From NCBI GenBank assembly GCA_036245525.1, contig BTPG01000008.1:29543253-29607252 (forward strand): a stretch of DNA of 64,000 nucleotides, written 5' to 3'. This stretch comes from Semisulcospira habei. Lineage: Eukaryota > Mollusca > Gastropoda > Semisulcospiridae. This document shows, piece after piece, positions 49,401 to 60,400 of this stretch; positions within the stretch are counted from its first letter, which is position 1, and every line of letters begins with the position of its first letter. The notes under the pieces are model-generated. The model was given only the letters and a program-made list of their open reading frames with translations, was not told the DNA's origin and searched no databases. A program made the position numbers and the translations under genes.

Positions 49401-51384
49401 AACCCCAGAAATAATGCAAGCGATGGCGCTTAGAGATGATCTGCGTAGTCGAAAACTATTTCCTGAATTCAAGCAACAACGTAACCGTGTTAAGTACATG
49501 ATCAGAGAGGCAAGGAAAAAGTTAATCCGTGACACAGTGAAAGACAGTAAGGATACTTCCACTATCTGGCGCCTATTAAACACTCTAACTAAAGGCTGCC
49601 CTGGCACTTCAACAACCATTCCCAGCAGTCTTACTGCAGAAACTTTTAATAATCATTTTCTTTCAGTCGCTGAAACTCTAAATGCCTCAATTAATAGCAG
49701 TAAGTATGAATGTTCTAATTTGCTTTCTGAATTCTGTAAACACAGAACAGAGGACACAGACCCCTTCAGCATTCCCTTGCTATCAGTTCATGAGGTGGGT
49801 TTGCTCATTAGTAAACTACCAAATAAAAAGTCTTCGGGGCCTGATGACATCAGCCCCCAAATACTTAAGTTATCCCTGCCGTACATAGTAGAGTCTATTA
49901 CGTACATTTACAACCTTTGTATCAAGCAACATACTTTCCCTAACAAACTAAAATACGCTAAAGTCATTCCACTTCCAAAAACTAAAGATCGTTCTGACCC
50001 TAACAACTATCGACCGATTTCATTATTATCAGTTCTATCAAAGCCGCTTGAAAGGCATGTCCACAAACACCTGCTTGCCTACTTAGAAAACCGCAAGCTC
50101 CTGCACCCCTTTCAATCCGGATTTCGCCCACAACACTCGTGCCACACTGCACTCACGCGCCTCGTTGACGCATGGCTCCATGGTATGAACAAATCCCAGA
50201 TAACGGGTGTCGTTTACTTAGACTTTAAAAAGGCCTTTGACCTAATCGATCACACCACTCTAATGACAAAGATTCAGAAATACTTGAATAGTACAGAAGT
50301 AGTTGCATTTTTTAAATCATACCTAACTGATCGTAAACAAAAAGTTCTAGTGAATGGATCTTACTCTTCTCTAAAAGATATAAAGTATGGAGTTCCCCAA
50401 GGATCCGTGCTTGGTCCCTTATTATTTTGTCTATTCATCAATGACCTGCCACTTCATATAACTTGCAAGAACGTACAATGTGATCTTTTTGCTGATGACA
50501 CTTCCATTCATATGACTAACAAAGATATACAAGTAATTTCTTCCAACTTGCAGCATAGTCTTGATGAAGTGTCTGAATGGTGTCACAGGAATTCTATGAT
50601 TGTTCATCCAATTAAAACCAAATCTATGATAATCACCACTCGTCAAAAACACCAGTTAGCACCCCTGTTACTTAACCTTTTATTAAAGGGCAGGCAAATA
50701 GAACACGTTAATGAACACCGCCTACTAGGGATTACAATTGACAGTCAGCTTAAGTGGAAGGCTCATACGGACACTCTATGCAGAACGGTAGCCAAAAATC
50801 TTTTCATGTTGTCCAAACTGAAATATTACACCGACTCGGACACGCGCAAACTATTCTATAATGCTCACATACGTTCTCATATTGATTACGCGTCAACGGT
50901 GTGGGATGGATGCAGTGAAGTCCACTTGAAGAGACTCAACTCGTTACACAGAAGGGCAGCAAAGTTAATCCTTCCTGACCCACGACTCACAACAGAAGAA
51001 AAACTCGCCAAAATAGGATTTCTGCCGCTGCAAGACCACTTCAAATACAATAAGGCTATTTTTATGTTCAAAGTGTGGAAACAGAAAATACCAGAATATA
51101 TCACAACTCTTTTCTCTAAGTCGGAATCTAGGCTTGGTAATATTAGGCAACTTTTCTTAGTCCCCAAAACAAGAATTGATATATACAAATCTAGTTTGTC
51201 ATTCGCGGGAACGCAGACTTGGAACACGCTTCCTGATTATGTAAAATCCGCTTCCTCTCTAGCCCGTTTCAAAATCAGTCTCTTCAAGTACTTCTCGAAG
51301 CAGTCATAATCATTTCGTTGTGAAATATATACTGCCCTGTAACCCTGATTATGTATGCTCCCAATTACAAACTCTGTGTGTGAT

Positions 51385-51470
<86 letters not shown>

Positions 51471-54400
51471 AGTTTAGGTGTGTGAGATTGTCATGGGAAT
51501 TTCTTTCCCTAAACTAGCAATGTTTTTGTCAGTTTCATTTACATTTAACTATATACTTAGTTGTTTTTTTTTTTATTTTGTCTCGTAGTTTTGTAGCAAC
51601 GGCAGGTTTGAAAAATGGCTATGTCTGTGACGATGTCAATGCCTCAACCGTTGATAAATAAAGCTTCATTGAATCATTGAATCATTGAATCATTGAATCT
51701 CTCTGGCCTCACCTACACGCCTTTTCTTTTGCTCGCTCCTGCACGTGCTTGCACACACTCTTGTCTCTCGTGTTCAGGTTCTTTCCGAGTCTCTCTCTTA
51801 CGATTTTTTTGTTGACGTCATTTTTACTTTTTCCGCACTTTTGTTCTTCCTTTTCTTTTATTTTACGTCACCTCCTTCAGTTGCCACATTCCTTCTGCCA
51901 ATGAAGATAAGTAGTGGCTAATCTCTCTGTTTGTTTGTTTGTCTATTTTGACAAAGGGTATTTACCCGAAATATTAATAAATTGTGTTGTACCCGTCTTT
52001 TCTAAGCGTGTTTCTTTCTCCGTTGGGTACTTCTTTGTGTATGGTTCTATGCTCCTGGGAATTCTGCGACTTGGACTTCGTTCCCGGCTGTGCGTTCGCC
52101 TTGCCTTGGAACTTGGACTGTTTCCTTGTGTGCCTTACTAGAGACTTTGCTCTGTGTCTGACTTTGACGAAGTGAGGCTCGGTTCCCGGACAAGCCTGGC
52201 TGTGGAGCCGGGTTCTTAGCTCCACGTGGGGCACTGTGCTGCATCGGGTGTTCCGGCACTTAAAGACTTTCGTGGTTTGTGTTGTGAGAGACAGTCGTGG
52301 ACACCTCGCCTCCCCGACGCCGGACCGTTGACATCGTCATACGGCTCACGACACGCGACCCCAGGTTCGCGACCGACTGGACACAGCCCGCTTGTGACAC
52401 AGCCCTCGGACTCCGGATTCCCACCTATGGCACTGCGGAGCTTCGCCTTCGGATCCCCCTCCCCATTGCCCACCCCGCTGTTCGGTCTCTGCTCGCTCTT
52501 CACGCCCTGCTTTGCCTTTGGCTTCGGCCTCGCGGACTTCTCGCCCTGTTCGCTTCAGAGGATCCCTCGTCTGGTCGTCGCTCCTCTCGTTCTGGGACCT
52601 CTTCCTTCGTCTGTTCTGCGCCTGGTTCGCGGCATTTGTCTTCCCCCCCCCCCCCCCCCCCCTTCGGAGGCTCTCCCCCCACCGTCCCCGCTCCCCCTCC
52701 TCCTTGCGCCACCGACCACGCTCTCGCCGCTCTCCTTCGCGTGGACGCTCGCCCCGCCGGACTCGCCGCTTCTGTTTGCGCCATCGCAGCCGCTCGCCTC
52801 GATCTCGCTCCTCCTCGCGATGGCGCCCGCCGCCCCGGCCCCTGGTGCATCGCCCTCCTGCGTCGCCCGTGGATGTGGACACTCTCAGCATCGCCCAGAG
52901 GATTCCGCTTCAGCTCTCTTCAGCCGTTCAGCCTCGTCACGTGCCCACTCACCGTCGGCTCCGTCGCCTACGCTGCGTACGACTAGGGCGGAGACCCTTG
53001 CCTCCCTTGACGAGGCCGCGCACCTGATTGCTTCATGTCTTTCCCTGCACGCCTGTCCCCCATCGCCGTCCCCCAAGAGGAAGCTTTCGGCCTTCGTGGA
53101 CGCGGATCGCCTGACCAAGAGGTTTATGTCACTGCCTCAACCAACCTCCGGGGTTCCAAGGCCTCCGCGATGCCTTCTCCGCTCTCCTTCAACAGGGCTC
53201 GGGCTCCGACGTGGCCTTCTTCTCCGACACCCACTGGCCGGCTGCCTTGGACGTCGCCTTTCAGCACAGCTGGTACGCCCTCCCATCCGTGGACCCAGCC
53301 GCACTACAACCAGCTGGTGGACTTCACGCCTCGTGCCGTTTCATCCCCCCCGGCCTGGAACGGACAGCGATCCTCATCCGCAACGCCCTCGCCTGTTCTG
53401 GTTTTCTTGACTTGGCCACGCAAGCTGTCGTCTCCCTTCTGGAGCAGAACTGGCAAGTGTCGGTCTCGCCGCTGTTAGAGGACGTCCTCGCCCTGGCCGT
53501 GGCCGCCAACCTGGCGGCGTACCACGCTTCTGTCAAAACCATGGCCGCTGCCGCGAACTGCGACTTGCTCCGCCGGGATGCGTTTCTTGCCGTCTGCCCC
53601 GACCTTCCACAGGACCTACAGAGACAGCTGTGACAGGCCCCACTGGGCGATCCCCTCCTCTTCGGCCCTACTTGGCAGTCAGTGAAGGACACGAATAAGG
53701 ACCTCTGGCCTTCCCGCGCCGCCTTCTCCCGGTTTCAAGCCGCCCACAAGGCCCTGGGTCGCGCCCTGCAGACCGTTAAACCTGCCCCGCGCCCGCCCTC
53801 CCGGCGCCGCCGCCTCCCTCCGCGCGTCCCGGCCTCCCGTCGTGCCCGCCCGCTCCCCAACCCCTCCGCCGCCCCAGCCTGGCCCAGGTCCGCCCGTCGC
53901 CTGGCGCAGGGTAGGGGTCGGTGACTTCTCCCCCTTGCGCCCCCGCTGACTGCTCTCGGGTCTCCTGTCGGCGGGAGGCTTGCCCTCTGCAGCGACGTGT
54001 GGCGGTCGCTGTTCCCGGACGACCCGTGGATCCTATCCACCGTTTCCGAGGGCCTCCTGCTCTCCTTTTTGACTCCGCCGCCCCTGCGGCGCAGCCCCGT
54101 ATGGATGTCCGCCCCTTCGGATCGCTTCAAAGCAGCTGTGCTCTGAGGAGAGATCTCCGCCCTGCTGCGGAAGAACGCCACGGAGGTGGTATCGCTTCAC
54201 GACTCGCCCGCCTTCTACAGTCGCCTCTTCCTGGTCCCCAAGCCCGGCGACAGGCGGCGTCCAATCATCGACCTTTCGGCGCTGAAAAAGTTCGTCACCT
54301 CGGCCTTCCGCATGGAGACCGCCAGAGCCCTTTGCACCGCGGTTCAACCCATGGACTTCACCGTCAGCCTGGATCTGGCGGACGCTTACCTTCACATGCC

Positions 54401-57400
54401 CGTGCATCCGGCTTCCAGACGTTATATGCGGCGGCGTAGTGTTCTGCGCTCGACCCCTTTGTCCTCAACCTCTCAGCCCCTGGGTTTTTGCCTGCCTCAT
54501 GGACAGCGTCATCGCCAAGGCCAGGCAGACTTCGTCGAGCCCCACTTCGAATTACCTCGATGACCTGCTATTGCGCAATCGGTCAGTGCCCGCCTTGGAG
54601 AAGGACCGAGACGCGTTACTGGCCCTCCTCGACAGCCTCGGCTTAATAGTCAACTTGGGCAAGTCAGACTTCGCCCCGTCCCGCCCCTTTGTCCACCTTG
54701 GCATGGAGTTCCTTACCGACCTCAACCTGGTGCGACTCCCAGAACCGCGGATTTAGAAATTGGCGAACCTGGCTCGTCTAGTTTCTCAGGAGGAGGCAGT
54801 CCCCGCCAGAGTCTGGTTACAGCTCATGGGCCTGATGAGGGCGGCTGCGGATCTCCTTCCTCTTGGCCGTCTCTACTCGCACCCGCTTCAGCACCATCTT
54901 GCTCCTTCCGCACCTCCTCCGCTGGGCGGACCCCGTCTGGCTCGCGACCGGAGTCCCACTCCTTACTCCGCCCCCCCCCCCCCCTCCCCTGTTGTCCGTT
55001 TGCGTCGACGCCAGCCACACCGGCTGGGGCGTGCATCTGCTGCCTACGTTCGCCACGGCTTCCGGCAGCTGGCCACCGGACCTCGTGGTCAGGCATATCA
55101 ACTGGTTGGAGCTACAGGCGGTTTGGCAAGCCCTACTCGCGTGGGAAACGACTCTCGGATGCCAGGAACTGCTCGTCCTTTCCGACAACTTCACAGTCGT
55201 GTCCTACATACAGAAGCAGGGCGGGACTCGCTCCCCTTCCCTCTGCATTCTTCTTTACCAGCTCTTCCGTTGGTGCAACGATCGCGGCATCTATCTCCGT
55301 GAGAGACATATCCCGGGCCACCTGAATGTCCTCGCGACTCTATACCGAATGGGCGCTTTGTCCAAACATCTTTCGGATGATTTGCGCCACGTGGGAGACC
55401 CCGCTTATCGACCTCTTCGCGACGAGGTGGAACCATCAACTACCCCTCTTCGTCTCGCCCATCCCGGACCCCCTAGCCTGGGCGGTCGATGCGCTCTCCA
55501 TCCCCTGGGACGGCCTATGCCCGTATGCCTACCCGCCCACCGTCCTGGTTCCCAAGGTCCTTCTCAAACTCAAGGGATGCAATGCGATCCTGTTACTCAT
55601 GGCGCCATTCTGCTGGACCAAGTCTTGGACCACTGACCTCCTAAACCTCGCCACGGGCCCCCCGCTGCAGCTACCCACCCCTCACACGATGCTCAAGCAA
55701 CCACGCCAGGCACTTTACCATCCGTTCCCCAAGTGACTCCTCCTTCACACTTGGAGATTGTGCGGCACGCCCTCGCCACTAGAGGTTTCTTGAGTGAGGC
55801 AGTGGCAGCTATCGCTGCAGGCCGCAGACCCTCGACCCTGCGAGTCTACGAGGGAAAATGGAGATTACTTGGAGCCTGGTACGACCACCGTCACCTCTCC
55901 CCTACCGATCTGACCTCCCCCCAACTAGCCGAGTTCTTCCTCTGGCTTTTCGCTGAACAGCACTTGGCATCGATCACCATCAGGGGCTACCTCACCATGA
56001 TTGTGGACACTTACCCTCACTTGGGCCGAGCGGACCCCGGCAAGTGTAAAGACCTCGCTGACCTTATGGCCACTTCGGCATACAACGGCCTGCCCTCCGC
56101 TCCCTGATCCCACGCTGGGATCTGCCCTGGGTACTCACCTGGCTGAACTCTAAGCGTTTTGAGCTGCTTCCCCTAGCAAGCCTGTCCGACGTGAGGCGAT
56201 AGACCTGTTTTCTTCTCGCCCTTGCCACGGCCTCCAGAGTGAGTGAGCTGCATGCGCTTTCTGCGTGCCCCGCCTGCCTGCAGTTCAGGTCGGATGGATC
56301 CGTGCAGCTACTGATGGACTCGGCCTTCTTGGCCAAGACTTAGTCTCCGTTGACAGCCCCCCAGGTGATCACTGTGCGACCGCTGAAGCCGGTCAGCCCC
56401 AACAGGGAAGTCAGTCAGCAGGACCCAGTGAGAGCCTTACGCGTGTACCTACGCCGATCCAAGCCGCTCCGCTGGGGACGCACCCGCCTCTTTCTCCCTC
56501 TGTCCCCAGGTAGACAAGACATCTCAGCCCAGACGATCTCTTCCTGGCTAAGATGGGTGATATGTTCCGCCTACCAAGACCTCTGCCCCGACGCTGCCAA
56601 GCGACTACACATCAGGGCCCACGAGGTCAGAGCCATGGCTGCTAGCGTCACCTTCGACCGCAACTGTGCTGTCCGAGACATTGTGGCTGCCGTAGGCTGG
56701 TGGACCGAGTCGACCTTCACCTGGTTTTACCTCAGAAACCTGGCTGGCCAGCGAGATAACCTGGCCCTGGTGGGGGACATAGTGGCGGCGCAACTCTCCC
56801 TCCTGGCGCCTTTGGTACCGTAGGTAATCCTTTAGCTAAAATTACTGGGAGTTTGCGCCGGGGAGGACGGGTCTTGCTGGCTCGGTCGGTTACTGGGTTA
56901 CGCGACACCCGCCTCCTTTTTGCAATTCTTCCATTGTAGTAATGGCATCGGTAATGTTTTTGAGGAAACAAATGAATTTTTCTCTAAAATGTATTTTTTC
57001 GAAAAATACTTACCGATGCCATTACTCGGACGGCCCTCCCACCTGCCGCACTCGCCGCTAGTCAGCTAAACGAAAACTGGCTTGGCTGCTCTGGCAGTTA
57101 CCCGTATGGGGTGGGAAGGGAGGCTACCTCAGGTACTAGGTCACGGCACCCCTAGGTGGCCTCCCCTGGCCCTATAGGTACACATCGTAAGTTTTGGGCT
57201 AAAATTATGTAAGCTACAGTTTTTTTCCATTGTAGTAATGGCATCGGTAAGTATTTTTGAAAAAATACATTTTAGAGAAAAATAAATTTTTCATATCATA
57301 AGGTGTAAGGTTGTGCATTCTTCACTGATGTTTGTGTTTTGTACAGATTTCACCAGATTTTTGTTGTTGTTGTTCTTTTTTTTTGTATATAATTGCAGCA

Positions 57401-60400
57401 ATGAGAACCAGATGCAGTACAGCATAGGGCAGCTAAACAGGCTGAAACAGGTCAACGTTTTCAACACAACATTCCATATATGGTGAGTCCATTTAATAGG
57501 AAGAGAAAGATTTACCGGTCCACAGATTGTTTTATTTATTTTAATAACTAAATAATTTTTGTGTTAATATTACTTTCTATTTTTCCTTTTGACATTTTTT
57601 CTTTTCAGGCACAGTGGTCATTTTGGCACGATCAACAATTTCCGCTTGGGGCGTCTTCCAAACATTCCAGTATGTATGATCTGCACAGAAATGTTTCACA
57701 TTAGTGTGATAGACAGTGATCCGCAGACTGGTCTGCAGAATGAATGTTTGTTCTTTATTTGCTATAGCTCAGGTTTATTTTGTTTTTGTTTCTTATTTTA
57801 CTAAGTCCTAGCAAACACATAATGTTTTGCCTGCTTTAGAGACCAGTCACCATTGCTTGCCTCAAAGTTGTAGTTTTATACATTGTGAATTTCAGATGAT
57901 TGTATCCGACAGGTGCATTCCTACAACCATTAAGACACTACAGTGGGAGATAAATAAGCCATTATAATTCAAGTGTAGTGCCAGATTAGCTTGGCACCTG
58001 AAGGTGCCAAGCTTAATCTGGCACTACCCTTGAACTATCAAGGCCTATCCATCTCCCATCTCCAACAAACAGTCTGTATAGATGCTTCCCAAAGTTGTGA
58101 GTGTTTAGTAAATTTAGATGTAAATGAGTGAAAATTGTTCTTGGTGTCACCAGGTGGAGTGGAACGAGATAAATGCAGCTTGGGGTCAGACAGCCCTTCT
58201 TCTCCACTCTCTCGCCCGCAAGGTCGGCCTCACTTTTCTAAGGTCAGTTCGACGTATTTCACTGTTTTGTCTGCTAGGTATCTTATCAGCCATGAAAGCA
58301 TATGTAACAATACGGTAAACACATTTGGCCCTAAGATGTACTTTCCTGGTCTTCTGAAGATTACTTCACAGTGTAGGCGACAACTGAACCATTGTACTTC
58401 AAGGGTGTTGCTAAAATAGTTTGGTGCCTGTCGGCTCAAAGCTGCTCTGACTGGAACTCCAAGGTCCCATTTCTCAAATTTCGGAGGTGTTGCCTAATAA
58501 TAAGCGCATTAAATAGGCGCTTTATCCCAATTGAAAATCGGCTCAAAGCGCCGCCGCGAACTGAACCCAACAAGCACGCTCACGTGAATCACACGCATTC
58601 ACTCACACACTGTACATATACACAGAACATTCACGTGGTGCTAAGGGCAAGCTCAAGCGAGCTACTGTAGTTTTTGGAAATTCAAAATCGTTTGTATTTG
58701 AAATTTGATTAAGTGGGCTGAAACTGATACCAAAGTCGTGGGGGAGGAAGAGCCGGAGTACCCGGAGAAAGAACCCCCGACGGTCCGCCCGAATTAACGG
58801 TGACACTTACTAGAGGAGAAAAATCCGACGCCGGAACCCGTAATCGAACCTCGCACCCTTAGCATTGGTGGCAGGCGCCTTAACCACTGCGCCACGGACC
58901 GCCCCTAATGTCTGTGTACCAGTTGTAGGAGATGGCTTGACCATGATAATTCAAGAGTAGTGCCAGATTAGCTTGGCGCCTGAAGGCGCCAAGCTAATCT
59001 GGCACTACCCTTGAATTATCATGGTCCGTATACTGTAGGGACTCGGGGTTAAATGGGCTAACCTTTGAGTTGTCATGGTCAGTCTTTTGTTTGTGGTGGC
59101 TGAATGGGTTAAAATGCATTTTTTTTTTTTGTTTTTGTACAATTGGACAACTTTGTACAATTAGAACGTAAAGAATATTCTTTTGAAGCATTTCTGGTTT
59201 ATTTCACAGGTATCGGCTGGTCCCGTATGGAAGTCACTCTTACTTGGAGTCGCTGTCGGACAAGTCAAAGGAGTTGCCTCTGTATGGCTCTGGAGGATTC
59301 CGATTCCTGTGGGACACCAAGTAAGTTGAAGAAAGCACTTTCATGCAAACATAGACACGCACGCAAGCACATGTGCGCGCGCACACATTTGTTTTCTCAA
59401 AACTCTTACCGATGGCATTACTTAGCTTACCAATTTCAGCCCAAAAAACCGTTGTGTATACCACACAACCAGGGAGGAGACTCTAAGGAGTCGTTACCAA
59501 GAAACCCTGAGTTGCCTCCCCTGCATAGTGCATCCCTATCCAGTCACGTGATTGGCATCTTCCCTCCAGTCTTTTCGCTTAGCTCGCCAAGACCGGTCGT
59601 GTTCAGCCTGCTTGCTTCGACTGTGTATGGTGGGATTACCGTTCAATTTTATGTGGTGAACTTTGTGTGGTGCTCAGTGGATTACCTTGGGATATACCTT
59701 GGGATTACTTGGTGTTTGGTCAATGGTGGGATTACCTGGCTCTGGTCATGACAAGGTAAAACTTCGGTGAATGCTTCAGCCGGTGACTTTTCCTGGTGGC
59801 GGCATTGACCGAGGACTCTGTACGCGACCAGGCGTGAGCGCATGCCCTCTTGCAGGAGGCCCTGCGCCCGCACGGCGGCTTTTTGTCTGCTTTCTGTTAC
59901 AGTACTCACCGGATGACCTGCAAGAGGTGCGGTAAATTCCAGTGGCCCAGTGACTCCCACGATGTGTGCCTGCCCTGCTCGGGATGCTCCTCCGGGCGGA
60001 TATGTAGTACATCCGCTACAGGGGTGGAGGAACGGTGGTTGCAGCTGTGGGCTTGCTACCAGAGGGAAAGACCGGCCCGGCTCAAGGAGCCATCCACCCC
60101 CGCCGTGACCTCCGCCATTCCAGGACAGCAGAGACGGGCCACATCAGACATCGTGGGCTTGTCGGCGCATCGGGCCCCCCGGTGCCTCAGGCTGTGCTGC
60201 TCCGAGCTGCCAACGGGCCTTGTCCCCAGTCAAGTCCTGGCATCAGGAGCTCTACCCCGCCTTTCGGCTAGGGAAATGCCGGTGTGCCCGCGACGGGACT
60301 TGCTCCCTAGGCGAATCCAGGCATGAGGAGCTCGGTCCCCATGCGCAGAGAGAGAAGGGCCTCTCAGACGCTGACCAGACGAGCATTGAGCCCAGGCAGC

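Larger units (their letters stand above)
46739..51700 (+). mobile_element. CR1/L2-group LINE, 5'-truncated
   Basis: It contains the 3' end of an ORF1 with an esterase-type motif, an intact ORF2, a 3' UTR with a (GT)n run, AATAAA near 51656 and an (ATTGAATC)n tail at 51668-51700. Octamer-type tails are characteristic of L2/CR1 elements. It directly abuts DIRS F on the left and lies inside DIRS O. Confidence 0.88.
32572..57286 (+). mobile_element. DIRS retrotransposon O (24.7-kb span with nested insertions)
   Basis: The left inverted repeat 32572-32785 and right repeat 57060-57286 match each other and no other copy: GTACCTATAGGGCCAGGGG on the left against CCCCTGGCCCTATAGGTAC on the right, and AGGTCACGGC/GTCGTGACCT. 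The ICR is at 56939-57025. O's own genes lie right of the nested block at about 52215-56823. Inside are a Penelope-like fragment, DIRS E, DIRS F and a CR1/L2 LINE. About 5-6 kb is O sequence. Confidence 0.9.
58243..59209. other. Beclin-1 intron with SINE and hairpin element
   Basis: 58380-58496 and 58904-59040 are the two halves of a hairpin-containing repeat (also at 31925-32111) split by a SINE. 58390-58440 is a decayed hairpin. No gene is seen. Confidence 0.6.

Noticed and set aside
58840..58905. Functional tRNA gene on the minus strand
   Set aside because: The tRNA-like part is fused to a SINE body shared with two other copies, so it is a SINE head.
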